A stretch of 64,000 nt of DNA from Oreohelix idahoensis (GCA_024509875.1 JAMPIV010015259.1:46793-110792); one strand, 5' to 3'; counted from the first letter of the stretch, positions 10,143 through 23,400 are shown. Program-made: numbers and translations. The notes: a model not told the origin generated them from the letters alone.

Positions 10143-11748
10143 CTTCCTATAATGAGATTAGCTGCAGTGGTAGCTCATTTCATTATATGGAGCATAAAAT
10201 GCGAAAAAAGTTGAATTTGTTTGTTTATCCCTTTTTTTTTTACTTGCACTGCACCGACTACCATAACCCTTCTAACTCATTCTAACCCAGGCATTTTTTC
10301 GGGTTTTTCGGTTTTACCCAGGACCCAATATGCAGACTTTTTTTTTTCTACAAGTGATGTTTTAAAAACAGGCAGTAGACACATATATTAGTTTAGTAGA
10401 TATATGTATTATACATCAAACGTTAGGAAATTGGCTGCAGAATGTTGTGAAATACTTTTGAGTTGTTATGTGATGTTATTATTGTTTGTTATATCGTGTG
10501 AAGTGTAGAAACAATAAAAAATAAAAATAAAAAATGAATACAAATTATGCACATACACGTAAATATTTCAGCTGTACTTAATTCCTTAGTACTAAAACAC
10601 CAGGAATTGAAATATATATCCAACTGGCAACTAATCCAAGAAGTTTGATAAAAAACAAATGGAAATTGTAATTTATATAAATTTTTTTGTGAAGTCACAC
10701 ATTGCTTTACTGGAATCTCACACATTCCTGTTCCATGCAAATTAATTAATTTATTATTTTAAAATATCACGCTTGTTTAGCGTTCTTATTGGAATCGAAA
10801 ATAGGTTATTATCGCTACCGATATCGCTAAAATTCATTTCGAAATTATATATTGAGGTTGATTCGTTAATAGTTTATGAGTGTTATGTATGAGACTACAC
10901 CACTTGTAAACATATAACCCTATGACGTCACTAATTGATAAAAGTATGCAAAAACTAAGCCCCAATATAATTATTTCGCTACCAGTTCAAAATACGATGT
11001 CCACAGGAAGTGTTTACATGATATGAACACTCTATGGCCACGTATTTTCTAATTTTTTTGTTCAATTTCGAAATCTTATAAAGCGGGCGTACCACGCACC
11101 GTGCTGCTAGATCCAAAGCAACTCTTGCAACGGATATAAAACACACAATTGTAACTTCATAAATTTTCTTTTTCGCTCACAAACGTTCACACCCATGTGC
11201 CGGATGTAATGACATAATTTTAAACTGGCTTATCACCAGATATTCTATAATTTTCCGCTCAAATGCGGCATATAGTCACTTTGGCGCGTCATACGCCCTG
11301 GGTATAACGAAAGGCCTATCTGGCGCGCCATGCACCCGTTTGGACGGAAAGATCAAATTGCAACTGAACTTCAGTCAACGTTGAGAATGACGCACACAGA
11401 TGTTTTTTGTATTTTTTTAAAGCAAGACGTAGTCTCAACTTTTACTCATTCAACGTTATTTCTTATTTTATTTCTTCTTGCAGTGTTGGTAACGTTTCTT
11501 GGGCAGGGCCATTCACAAGATGTGAACTTCCGCTTCTAAGCCAAGTTCGTCTCTTGTAGAAGGGATAAACCATTTTATAAAAGAAACAAAAATAAACAAC
11601 AAGCAATTAGACAGTTTCGTTTATTTCATATACCTAGGGTGGCGATAGCGCAGATCGAGTGAGCCGGGGCGGGGGGGGGAGGGGACATACGGCTCTTATT
11701 ACGTACCAGAATTAGATTAAAACTTTTGCTGACTGACACTGAATAAAG

Positions 11749-12003
<255 letters not shown>

Positions 12004-12466
12004 ACAAATTGTCTGTTAATTTGTATTTTCAACTCGCCCCATTGCTTTTCCAATAGTATTATTATTCTTTTCCCGTCCGTCTTATTATTTTCTCAGGTTT
12101 TCTGATTGTTAAATATTTTTCATTTCTTGTCATGGTTCTGATAATTGCAGGAACAACACCACCATCCTTTTCTTTCCGGGTTGGTGGTAACTTCTACCCG
12201 CATTTTGCTTGATCTTCTTTGTTTCATTCTTAGCGGGGGATAGTGCCGGAAGACGGTCAGTAAATTGATGTAACATTAGGTAAACACACGGCGGTAATCG
12301 GCTTTGTTTCGTCCAGGCCTGCATTATAAAGGCATAGCGGGACTTGTAAGTGGTCTGTGATGAGGTGATTTTACGTAAGTAACATCTGTTGTTTGCTTTA
12401 TCGGAGCGAACCTTCTTGATGTTTGTTCACGGGCGAGCAATAACTGGGCCTTTGAACTCCGATTTC

Positions 12467-12468
<2 letters not shown>

Positions 12469-12503
<35 letters not shown>
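12469..12503. repeat. (GA)n microsatellite
   Basis: Seventeen GA dinucleotides without interruption, about 260 bp upstream of the Jockey insertion point. Confidence 0.97.
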
Positions 12504-12504
<1 letters not shown>

Positions 12505-12765
12505 ACTCGTTCACTTGGCGATTGGTAGCGGCTTCTGTGGTAACGGTTGTCAGATGTTAAGATAATGTTATGCTGTTTCAGGAAAACCCTTACGATTGTT
12601 TTCGATTTTAATTTAGGTAGTAGTCCTGTTATTACGTCAAATTGGGGGTAGTTGCATCTTGTTGGAGAAAATTCTAGATCTATTACGTATCGCGTCTGTC
12701 TTCTCGTGCACGTGTTCCTAAGTTGCATCAGAGAGTTGTTACTATAAAATAGGCCTTGGTTAGTC

Positions 12766-12778
12766 GTCTCTCAGTCCT
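12766..12778. repeat. Left target duplication of the Jockey LINE
   Basis: GTCTCTCAGTCCT, identical to 35979-35991. It lies just before the GC-rich 5' end of the LINE and, on the other side, just after its A-tail. Confidence 0.8.
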
Positions 12779-13262
12779 CCTCTCGTACTCGTCTTTACGT
12801 TTCACAGCGGACGTCCGCGCGATCAGACGTGCCACACTCCAGTGAAGGTTTTAGGCAAATTCCAGATAAGTTTTTTGTTCTTGTTCATTCATTAAAGTAT
12901 TAGTTGTGTACAAGTAGTATTCGTTAAATTTTAGTTATCTGGTTAAGTAGTAACTAGGAGTGGTAATATAAATTCGAAATATTAGGGAAAATTCAATAGA
13001 TTCGTGCGCTACGTGGTGTTTTCTTTGTTGAAGGTACAGCAGCCATGTTGTTTCCCGTACATTCTCGTAATCGTAGATTACCAGCAGTGTTATACTATTG
13101 ATTGGCCTAATTTATATTATTAGTTAAAATATATAAAACTAGTGAGACTAGAGATAAACATTAATTTCAATAAAGATCAGTCATATAAGTAAAATAATAG
13201 TAGCAAAATAAAAGACAGGTTACTAACAGTCATAGGAAAATGAATCAATAAATATAATCACA
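12779..13262 (+). promoter_or_regulatory. Jockey 5' leader, probable internal promoter
   Basis: The first 80 bp are GC-rich (ACAGCGGACGTCCGCGCG, about 12806-12823) within an AT-rich region and then turn AT-rich up to the ORF1 ATG. Jockey-type LINEs carry their RNA polymerase II promoter at the 5' end. Only base composition and position support that here. Confidence 0.45.
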
Positions 13263-14617
13263 ATGCCACCAAAGACCAGGTCGCAGTCCGGGGAGGGAAA
13301 AGCGTGGGTCAGGCCAGCTGAAAAGGGTAGAACACCAAACCCGACAGAAAAGAACAGGATCACAAGCCCTATAGTCAGAAACACAGAAATTAAGGACAAA
13401 ATAGAGACAATAAAGGAAAATCTGAAAGGAGGATCAGAAATTAAAACTGCAGTGAGCAGAAACAACAAAAACGAAGACGCAGGAACCCGGACAGTAAACA
13501 AACAGACAGGACACAGGAAAGAAGACAACCATGAGACCACAAGCAAAAAAAGTCAGGAAACCAGAGGAGGAGAAAACAAAGAAACCAAAAACAGAATCAA
13601 AATAACTCAGATAGCTGGAACAGAAGCCACACTGAGATCTCTCCCGGATGACAAAATCCTGTTCATTCTGGAAGCAATAATAGGAAAAAAATATATTGAC
13701 AAAGTGCAAAAACATAAAAATGGAGTAACAATCGCTGTAAACAACACAGAAAAAGGCAAGGCACCACTACATGAATTAAAGAGTAACCCAAAAGAAGCAC
13801 AACTCGCACATGGGATAAAGGTACAGATCGAGTTATCAAGGAGATTCGAAGATTCGTCATCAAAGGGGTCGACTCAAACCTAACAGAAGAGGAGATCTGC
13901 ACTAACATAACGAAAGAAAACCCACAAACAAAGATAGAAAAAGTAGAAAGAATAAAAACAAAAGAGCAAAAGAATACTACAGTCGTAGTGCTAAGTATAA
14001 AGGGCCCAGAAATACCCAAGCAGGTCAAACTCCACCAGAGAGCCAAAATGACAGAGATATACATACTTACCATTATACAATGCACAAACTGTCAAGGCTT
14101 TAGCCATACGCAACATGTGTGTAAAAGAGCAACTAGGTGTAGTTTCTGTGCGGGAGCACACAGACATGCGGACTGTACAATGGCTAAGGAGGACAAAGAT
14201 TTAAAACGAAAAAACAAAAACAGAAAATGTGCAAACTGCCAGGGTAGTCATAGTGCCAGGTATCAAGGGTGCCCAATCTATCAAGAGACAAAACACATAT
14301 TAAAAGAATCACTAGAAACAAACAAACCATTCTGGCAAATAAAAGAAAGACAGAAAACAAACAATCATCTTCAAAACCTCCAAAAAATTATCATTAAGAA
14401 ACAAATAAGACAAATAACCAGTGAAGTGAAAGACATAAAGGAAAAAATTCAGAAAGAAGATAAAATTAAAACACTCATAAACAGTAAAGAAGATGACAAC
14501 ACAGAAGAGACAGAACATAACCTCATCCAAACCAGACAGGTACTAGAAAAAATAAAAACAGCACAAAAGGAAATAGAGAGAGACCTCAAAAAAAATAGCA
14601 GAGATAAAAGAAGCTAA
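13263..14617 (+). pseudogene. Jockey ORF1 (Gag-like RNA-binding protein)
   Basis: It starts MPPKTRSQSGEGKAW at 13263 and runs to 13883, then continues in another frame to 14617. The frame changes between about 13850 and 13990. The first 200 residues are very polar and rich in Lys, Asn, Thr and Glu. The C-terminal part has three zinc knuckles: CTNCQGFSHTQHVC, CSFCAGAHRHADC and CANCQGSHSARYQGC (about 14077-14275), the usual triple CCHC of I/Jockey-group Gag. A Lys/Glu-rich coiled-coil tail follows. It would coat the element RNA and deliver it to the nucleus. The frameshift makes the copy non-functional. Confidence 0.85.
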
Positions 14618-14933
14618 TGAAGAAATCCTAAAAAAAAATAGAGAGAGAAAGAGCTATTTATTGACAGACGAAAAAAAGACAAGAGAATAAAAATGATAAA
14701 AAAACCAGGACAACAAAGAAAATAAGGAAGAAAAAAATTAAGGAAACATTGGAACTACTCCCTACCCATAACATACCTCGTAGAAAGAGGTTTCGAGTAA
14801 AATGGTTACTTGGAATGAATGAGTTTGTGGATAGAACATGATAGATTGTGAAGCACAACAAAAAAAAAAGTAGATTCCTTATCAAAGAACCTATAATAAA
14901 AACTATAACATAACTAAGCTAACCATACTAAAT

Positions 14934-15605
14934 GGGGGACCAAAGACCTAGAGCTATCAAAGTAGTTCAGTGGAACTGTAGGGGTGCCAGGAAGAACCTG
15001 ATGTCTCTTATGGGACAGTATAAGGAGGCAAAACCCATCTTTGCAATACAAGAAACCCTCCTGAACCCCAAACAGAAACTGAACTACTAATGGGTAATAT
15101 AACACTTAGAAATGATAAGAACCGAGTGAAGAGGAGGGGGCGTGGCCTTCTTAATACATGACGACTACAAAATAGTAAACTGGGCACAATTCAACACCGA
15201 AAATATTGAAGGAGATAAGTATAACATTAGAACAGTGAGCCAGATAACTTAAAAATAATAAACATCTATAGCCCCAAGGGGTAAATATAACCGAATAGGT
15301 ACATTGCCACTATTAACAACACACAAAAAGACCAAAGAACATTATTAGTAGGTGACTTTAATGCACACCATGAGGCATGGGGTAACAACAGTAATGATCC
15401 AGCAGGAAAAAGACTGTGGGACTACACTGAAAGTGCTGAGCTAATCATACTAAATGATGGCTCAGTGACAAGGGAGGAGATACAGTAATAGAAATAAGTA
15501 TTATAACACCAAACCTAGCATCTGCTAAATGGGAAGTAATGAATGACTCCAGCTCAGACCACCTACCCATAGAAATAAACCTAAACCTAAACGACAAATA
15601 CTGAA
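14934..15605 (+). pseudogene. Jockey ORF2, AP-endonuclease domain
   Basis: Reads RAIKVVQWNCRGARKNL near the start (the N-terminal Asn of APE-type nucleases), then an AIQETLL block with the catalytic Glu, GDFNAHHEAWGN (about 15353-15385) and SSDHLPIEI (about 15550-15580) with the Asp-His pair. Order and spacing are those of the Jockey/I endonuclease that nicks target DNA. Stops and frameshifts occur after the Glu motif and before SSDH. From about 15606 to 16380 the frame is degraded, with no conserved block seen except LKKANWKSFQ-like linker sequence. Confidence 0.85.
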
Positions 15606-16379
15606 CTAGTTCAAGAAACTCCAAACCTACATTCAACCTAAAAAAAGCAAACTGGAAGTCCTTCCAATTGGAACTAAGTAAAGTAAGCATAGAACAAATT
15701 GAATCTAACAGTATAGATATATTTGCAGAAAAACTAACAAATGAGATTTTAAAAATAGCAATAAAATATATACCAAACAGGAATTTGCCTGATCACTTAA
15801 AACCAACACAAAAAGGTAAAGATAGGAAAAGAAACAAAGATAAAAATCCAGTACCCATAGGTGGACAGGGACAGGATGCTCAGAACAACTGAAATTGAGG
15901 GAGAGGGCCCTGACAAAGTATAGAAAAGCCAAAGCTGAAGAGAAAATACATAAACTATAAAAAATAAGAAAATGAAACAAATAAAATAATATTCAGAGCG
16001 TAAAGAAAAGAGTTGCGGAGAACATTTTTGTCAAACAATAATCCATAGGTTACACGTAACTACAGTGTGGAGAAGACTAAAAGCAAGTAAAGGAGGAAAC
16101 AACAAGAAATTTAAAATCCCAACAATTAAAAATACCCAGATGGAGCTCAAACAGATAGAGAAAAAGCCCAACATACTAGCTAAATACTTCTATCAGGTTA
16201 GTTCAAGAAGACAGTCTAGATAAGGCAGAAATAAATAGGCGAAAAACACTAAACTAAAAAAATTAAAAGAAAGAAAATATGGACACCACACAGGGATGCT
16301 AATTATTTAAATGCAGATATTACAGTAGAATGAAATAGAAAGAGCTTTAGCAGGAAAAAACCAATACCACCTCTGGGAA

Positions 16380-17645
16380 ATACATTCTGAGCTATGAAAT
16401 CCTCAAAAAGGTACCAAATACAACTCTCAGGGTGATTGCATCCCTCTACAACAAAATCTGGCACACGGGAAAAATACCATGTTCATGGAAGACAGCAGTA
16501 GTCATCCCCATACTAAAGCCAGATAAGGAAACACATGATGTCAGCTCATACAGGCCAATATCGTTAACATCGCATCTAGGGAAAATTCTAGAAACAATAG
16601 TCAACAGCAAACTAAAATTTCACCTAGAAAAGCATAATTTGTACAGTCCAACCCAGGCAGGCTTTAGAAGCCTTACATTAGTACAATAGAGCAACTGTTG
16701 ATGCTGAAATATGATGTTAAATAAGGATACAAAAGGAATGAAAAGACAGTAGCAATATTGCTTGATGTAGCAAGAGCATATGATGAGTGTTGGAGGGAGG
16801 GTAAACTACATAAAATCAGGAAATTAGGTATAGTAGGCAGAACTTACAATTATTTAGAAAACTTCCTACAGGATAGATACTTCACGGTACAAATAAACAA
16901 TGATAGATCTGAGGTGTATGAACAACAAAATGGAATCCCCCAGGGATCAGTAATATCACCATCTATTTTTACGATTATGGTCAACGACCTAGGCGACGAG
17001 TTTAAAGACTTAAAAAAACAACCTATCTCAGTTTGCAGATGACGCAGCAATATGGAGAACGGGGAGAAATCTCCCATTCCTGTATAAAACAGTACAAAAG
17101 CAAATAGATAAAGTATCTGACTGGATGAACAAGTGGGGATTTAATCTAAACGTAAAAAAACCCATAGGAATGATCTTTAGTAGAGGGCGTGTAATTAAAA
17201 ACAATATAATTGACATAAGCATGAATGAGCAAAAAGTATGCACAGCAAAATCAACTAGATTTCTTGGTATGGTACTAGACCAGCAACTAAACTGGAACAA
17301 ACACATCGACCTATTAGTGAAAAGCAGTAGGGGACTTATTAACATGCTAAGATATATGAAAGGAAGTGGTTGGGAAGCCTGCAATAAGACAATGTTAACC
17401 TTCTATAAATCATTTAGTAGGGGCAAACTTGACTATGCCAGTGTTGTCTATGCATCAGCCGCCTCGAGCAATAAGAAAAAACTACACACAGTCCAAAACC
17501 AGGCACTGTCAATAATAGCAGGTGCCTCAAATATAAATAATAGCCTAACTATATATACAGATGGGTCAAAAGATGAAGAAGGACAATTAGGAGCAGGAAT
17601 AGCAAAACCAAAATTAAAAATTTATAAAAGATACAAAGTAACAGG
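16380..17645 (+). pseudogene. Jockey ORF2, reverse transcriptase and start of RNase H
   Basis: Conserved blocks appear in order: PILKPDKETHDVSSYRPISL, TQAGFRS, LLDVARAYDECW (usually Asp-x-x-x-Ala-Tyr/Phe-Asp), NGIPQGSVISPSIF and QFADDAAIW, whose Asp-Asp pair (about 17038-17043) is intact. The thumb reads TRFLGMVLDQQLNWNKHI. RNase H begins with LTIYTDGSKDEEGQLGAG (about 17548-17600) and stops abruptly at 17645, where element A is inserted. Frameshifts at about 16690 and 17040 break the chain. The RNase H Asp is present here and the next conserved Glu is on the other side of element A. Confidence 0.9.
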
Positions 17646-20061
17646 TGTAGTGAATTTCTAAATACAATATCTAAATTAATATATAACAATATGGGGCATA
17701 ACGGCAAAATAAGAAAGTATAAAAGAATTTTCTGCTAGAACTGTTGGTATCGCCTACGCCTTCAGATTATTTGCTAACGCATAAGACGAACAAAACGGTA
17801 CCCAATTTTTCAAATTCGTCCTTGACATAATCACTATTCTTAGTTCTAAGAAAATATTTGCCTAAAAAAATGCGTTGTGGAACGAGGAGGGGCAAGGATA
17901 GTTGAAATGCTAATTCGTTTCGCATTGATTTTAAACTAAAAGCCAATACCAATATTGGAAAGCCTTGCCATAGGGGGTTTCCCCGAAATACGATGGAAAA
18001 GTTAGAACATGTAGACGACACGTGTCACTAAAACGACTTTAGCTCTTATTAGGAATGACGAAATTCTATCGTAAGTTACAGAAGAAAGACATCCCTAGTA
18101 TGGAAGTGAACGGGTGGTAACAGCAAATACACGACTATCATAAGAAAAATACATATTTTGAACGAAGCCACTTAGCCCCATTAAACTTATATATTCGGGT
18201 ACCTTAGGACTTTGCTGACAAAGAATATGTTTTATGTGTTTACGCAAATAGTCCATTAATTAACAAATTATAGCCAAAATACTATAGTGGAGTTGACTGA
18301 CAGCACAAGATCATATCTGCTTAATTTTTTTAATGGCATGTTTTGGAAAACACTGCTTTGGGATGGGGAAATGAGCCAACAAGTTAGATTACCATTTGAT
18401 TGGCTGTAGTAAAATGTAAGGCGAAACATATTGGGTTGACCTGGAAAATACAAAATATTGTTGTTAAATGGAAACGTATAGGATGGATAGTTTTTTTCAA
18501 AGGCTCATGTAAACATGGCCTGATTGGTTTAGAACGTTAGATATGGTCAAGTAGAAGCGTCGGTTCACTGCCATTTTTGAAAATAAAAATTCTGTGAAAA
18601 ATCAAGTACGTTGAGAACAGGCTACGAATTTTCTAATAAAGGAAAAGCCTGGACAAAGGGGCAGATCTAAAAAATGTGCCAGATTCTATTGCCTAGTCAT
18701 CGTTTTACTTGTGTTTTATTTCTTTACATCTGTGGTAAGATTGATTTTCTTAATAATTTTATTTAAAAATAAAATTTGAATGTGAGATAACTAACATACG
18801 ATTATAAGTAAGTAGTGAGTCTATGGCAGACTCAAAACAGAGTCTAGAGATAGATCCAGCATATGAAGACTATCATGAGAGGTGTAGACCAACTAAATTA
18901 TATAGGATTATTCGGGAATCAGTGAGCATAATACCTATCTCTATGGTATGGACAACAGATTATTGCTGTGAATTGCAGAGGCGTTTTTTGTAACTATTAT
19001 GGGGAGAGGAAAACTGTATACCTGGTCACATCAAAAGAAACTGGTGAAAGGATTGTCGTAAAGAGCTGATCTTGCATGTTTGTTTGTAATGTGTCCTGTC
19101 CTGGTTGTTGAGTATTAGTGTAGCTGTTGCTTACGAAGGAGGCATATCCCTTCTGATTTCAGAGGTATTTATGTCAATAACTGGTGCCTAGACTACAGTG
19201 GGGCCGATATATTTCATGCCACCCATTCTTGCCCTTTTTCTGAGATCAACTGTAAAACCACCATCATTCTTGAAGAAAGTGGGGAGCTGAAGGTTGTCGT
19301 TCAGCGAGTGCTGGGAAGATTTCCTACACAGCATTTTACCAAGTTAGGTGCATGTTTCGGCACCTGGTCGCTCAACTAACATTATATTAGAAAAGAGACT
19401 GGGAATAGTGATATAAACATTCCATCATGTCCATAAAAAACTTACAAACAACATGCAGAGATGAATGATAGTAAACAATCAAAACCATGTATACTAGAAG
19501 TCACCTCAGTTAAACACTACAACTACACCCTTATATAATAATATATGTGTATTATGGACAGAAGATCCATTTGTATAAATTGATTTGATGTAATTTAATT
19601 TATAAGATTTCACTTTGAATTGTCATGTCCTGATTCCAAATAAATCAGATTCAGGACAATAAATTGAAAAACTCAACATTAACTTTCAACCCCAGACATT
19701 ACTAAAGATAGTTCCTTTTAAAGTGTAGTTTCGTTATGTGATGTGATTGTCCCGTGGCACTGTTGTTTTTGTAGTAGATAATAAAATAATTTGTGTTAAT
19801 TGTTTATATGTTTAGTAGTTAATGCAACCTTACACTATATTTGAAAACAATAACCCTAGACACCAAACGTATCTTCGTCTTACAGTCTATCTAGAATAAG
19901 TCTGAATGAGATCATAGTGGTCTTGTGTAGTAGAAAGGTGCCCTGGAAATTTACTCGAAATATTTATTATATTCAGGGACCAGGACCCATCATCACAGCT
20001 GACCTCAATCAGTACACTAAGATATCTTAACAACAAACTGTATTAACATCAACCCACCACA
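17646..20061 (+). repeat. 5' LTR of element A
   Basis: 2416 bp against 2314 bp for the 3' LTR. The first 400 bp are almost identical to the 3' LTR. From about 18080 on the two differ mainly by single-base insertions in this copy. A third, older relative at 54556-55143 agrees with the 3' LTR at the sites I compared. Confidence 0.93.
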
Positions 20062-20066
20062 TTATA

Positions 20067-20085
20067 TTGGGGTCTCGCTCCTGGG
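20067..20085 (+). promoter_or_regulatory. Possible primer-binding site of element A
   Basis: TGGGGTCTCGCTCC begins 6 nt after the LTR end (CCACCACA). A TGG at this place fits pairing with the CCA end of a tRNA. The isotype is not assigned. Confidence 0.5.
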
Positions 20086-20345
20086 GACTGAATTTTCTAA
20101 TAACACCAGCTATATTGGGTAGTTTGCTTCTGGGATTTTTAATTATTAAAATATTATCATAATTATATTAGGGAATCTCAGATAGTATAAAACGGTTTGG
20201 ATAAAAGCATTCCTTTTTGTGGAAAAATTAAAACAGTGGGTTGAGCTATCAGTGCCTGCGGTTGTTCTTCGTTATAATTAGAAATTGTTAGTTATAATTA
20301 GAAATTTGTCTAGTTCGAAATTTTAAAAGGTTTGCCAAGTACAAA

Positions 20346-21700
20346 ATGGATGACCTGGCAAAGTTTCGATCTGCTGCTGTGCAGGCTGCAAAGAATTGGG
20401 AATGGAGGGGCAAATTATGATTGCTTATGTCACAACTGAATGTGACAAATTTATTGAACGTGAAGAAAGAAAATTTGAAGCAAAAAGAAAGTTAGAGGCA
20501 GATAAAGAAATTAAGAGGCTGCAGATTGAGGCTGAAGAAAAAAAGTTAGGGCATTGGGAGGCAGATAAAGAATTAAGAGGCTGCCCAGAATGAGAAAATT
20601 GCTGAAAGCAGAAGAAAAAGAGTTGTGTAGCAGCAGAGGAAAGAGGAAAACAGGCTGCAGACACAGAAAGAGAGGAAAAGAGATTAGCTGCAGAAAGAGA
20701 AGAAAAGAGATTAGCTACAGAAACAGAAGAAAAGAGATTAGCTACAGAAAGAGAGGAAAGAAGACAGACTGCAGAAAGGGAAGCAGAAAAGGAGGAGAAG
20801 AGATTACAAAGGGAACATGAGTTACGACTAAGGGAGTTAGAATTTCAAAGCCATGCTCCTGAAAATGGTGCCAGTCCCTTTGCCTCAGATGCTACTGATA
20901 GTCAGGGAGCCTCAACCTCAGCTATGAGTTTTCATTTAGACCATTTTGTTGAGAAAGACGATGACATAGAAAGTTACCTAAATAGATATATGAACTTTTG
21001 GCTACCACGTAATGGTTTAGAGAGAGAAAGGTGGAGCTTAAAGTTATCTCAAGGACTTCGTGGGGCAGCTTATGAAGTTTTTGCAAAAATGAGCAGAGGT
21101 GATCAGGAAAATTATGACATGCTAAAGCAGGCTCTTTTGTTAAAATATGAAAAGAATGCAGAATTTTATAGGAAAAAATTTAGGAATGCTAAACTACTGT
21201 CAGGTGAAACCTATCACCAGTTCTCTGCACGTTAGAGACCTACTTGGAGAAATGGACTGCTCTGGGTAAAACCCAAGATCTTAAGGAAATGATCCTTATT
21301 GAGCAACTAAGAGAGTCCATGGCTCCAGACCTGAGAAAGTTTCTCATGGAACAAGGTGCAGAGAGGCTGGGTGAGTTACTCAATGTCGCTGAGCAATAGG
21401 TATCAGGCAGCCCAAAGCAGAGGTAGTTGGAAATAAAAAGAAACAGGTAGACAAATTTTAAGGCACCTCAAAACTTTAATAAGTTTGACCATAGAGACCA
21501 GAACAAAGGTAAGCACCAGTTTGATAGGCCACGCAATGACTATAATAATAAACCCTCACAATTCAATGAAAGGAAATATAATGACAGAAAACCTTTTAAC
21601 CAAGGAAAGAAATATTGTAAACATTGTCGGATGGACAACCATAACACTGAAAATTGTAGAAAGAAACCTCCTACTTTCGCTGCAATGAAAATGGGGAGAA
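20346..21700 (+). pseudogene. Element A gag: coiled coil, SCAN-like capsid, zinc knuckle
   Basis: It starts MDDLAKFRSAAVQAAK at 20346, followed after a frameshift by a long Glu/Lys/Arg-rich helix with near-repeats (about 20450-20850). The capsid core at 20924-21235 (FHLDHFVEKDDDIESYLNRY... RDNARKL-type end) continues in another frame to about 21400 with LIEQLRESMAPDLRKFLMEQ. That is the LEQF/PxDL pattern of the SCAN fold, which is known to be related to Gmr1 gag. One CCHC knuckle, CKHCRMDNHNTENC, lies at about 21616-21657. At least four frameshifts or stops (near 20395, 20590, 21232, 21400) break it. Confidence 0.85.
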
Positions 21701-21749
21701 AGGGAGTAAAGGTCAACCTTACTGAACAACAGGAACCTTACCACCCCCA

Positions 21750-22301
21750 GTGTGTGAAGATGTAACATGCAATGGTGTCATCATTAGGTGTTTGTATGAT
21801 ACTGGATTAGATTATGATTCAGTTGTGAGTTCTCACCTGGTGCAGGCAGATAAATACACCACAGAAACAGTGGAGATTCAAACTGCAACCAAGGACGTAG
21901 CGACCATGACACTTCCCGTCGCCAGGATGAATGTGAAAACGCGATATGTGGAAGGAATCATAAAAGCAGCAGTGATAAATGAACCAATCTACCCTCTGAT
22001 ATTGGGGTGTAGATATGTCTTCTTGGGGAATCCCAAGAGACCTGTGGTATTGGCAACAGTGCAGACCAGATCACAGTCTAAAAAGGAGGAGGATAATCCG
22101 ATAAATACCCATCCAGATGAGATGAGGAAGGCACAGGCGGAGGATAAGACCCTCAAGCCTTGTTTTAAGAAATTGCCCAAATGTCATACACCTCCAGGCA
22201 AGGGAGATTTCTATATGAAGAACAAATTGATTTATAGGAAGGATGGAAATTGATCCAATGGTCACGGACAGCTGGTCCTTCCAATTTCATATAGGACTAG
22301 A
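21750..22301 (+). pseudogene. Element A aspartic protease
   Basis: The block reads CNGVIIRCLYDTGLDYDSVV, with the retroviral Asp-Thr-Gly catalytic triad at about 21798-21806, and continues YPLILGCRYVFLGN, matching the second conserved Ile-Leu-Gly region of Gypsy proteases. A basic, Lys-rich linker leads to an in-frame TGA at 22251-22253, after which the same frame runs on into integrase. The protease would cut the Gag-Pol precursor. It is part of one polyprotein in this element type, so a separate gene is not implied. Confidence 0.8.
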
Positions 22302-23400
22302 GTGTTGGAACTAGGGCATGCGATTCCCTTCAGTGGTCATATGGGGATCAGCGCAACAGGACAGCGTATAGCTTGTCATTATTTCTGGCCAGGAATAACT
22401 GAAGACATAAAGAGATATGTAAAATCCTGTCCAGAGTGCCAACGGGTAGCTCAAAAGCATTGGACTGCTCCAGTAACTCTAGGGGAAATGCCCATAGTGG
22501 GAACCCCCTTTGAAAGAGTTGCCGTGGACATTGTGGGACCTCTCACTCGGACCAAGAGGAGGTTTAGTTACATTCTGACTCTGGTGGACACTTGTTCTAT
22601 GTGGGGAGAGGCGGTAGCCCTGTCATCAATTGATTCGAAGCATGTGGCAGAGGCATTACTCACAATCTTCACCAGGTTAGGTTTTCCCAACCAAATCTTG
22701 ACTGATAATGGCTCTCAGTTCAAGGGGAAACTAACAGAAGAAGTATTCAGGATCTTTCAGGCCAAACACTTTCATTGTAGCCCGTATCATCCTCAAGGAA
22801 ATGGCCAAGTAGAAAGATTAAACGGGACTCTCATGTCGATCCTGAGGAAGTTGGCACATTAAAAACCAGATACATGGGATCAGTACCTTCCCGCCGCCCT
22901 GTTTGCCTACCGGGAGGTACCCCATAGTTCAACCGGTATGGCCCCGGCAACATTGTTATTTGGAAGGCCAATAAAAGGTCCCTTGGAAGCCTTGTTAAGG
23001 ACCTGGACCGATGAAAAGGCAGAAGAAAATATTACTTCATCATATCAATATGTGAACGAGCTGACCACTCGTCTTAAAACTGGCTGGAAACTTGCCAATT
23101 AAAATTTGAGACAAGCCAGGAAAAAGCATGCTGCCTATTACAATAAGAAAGCGAAGGATCGAGAATTATTTGTGGGAGAGAAGGTGCTCCTTCTACTGCC
23201 CGGCAGCCAGAATAAATTGCAAATTGGATGGCAAGGTCCATATACAGTTCTAGAGAAGGTGTCTAGAACAAATTATAAGATAGATAAGAAAGGGAAAGAG
23301 AAAATCTATCATGTGAATCTCCTGAAGAAATATCTGGACAGAGAAAACCAGGAAGAGACACACCTATTGACCTTGTCTGTTGCAATGGAGATGAAAAAGG
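22302..23400 (+). pseudogene. Element A integrase (upstream of RT)
   Basis: The zinc-binding head reads GHAIPFSGHMG...CPECQRV (HHCC). The catalytic core has VDIVGPL (first Asp), LTDNGSQF (second Asp) and YHPQGNGQVERLNGTL with the Glu. The C-terminal module carries QIGWQGPYTVLEKV, the GPY/F motif of Gypsy integrases. In-frame TAA codons at 22861-22863 and 23101-23103 interrupt an otherwise continuous frame that runs on into reverse transcriptase at 24338. Placement before RT is normal for Copia and for Gmr1, not for other Gypsy elements. Confidence 0.93.
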
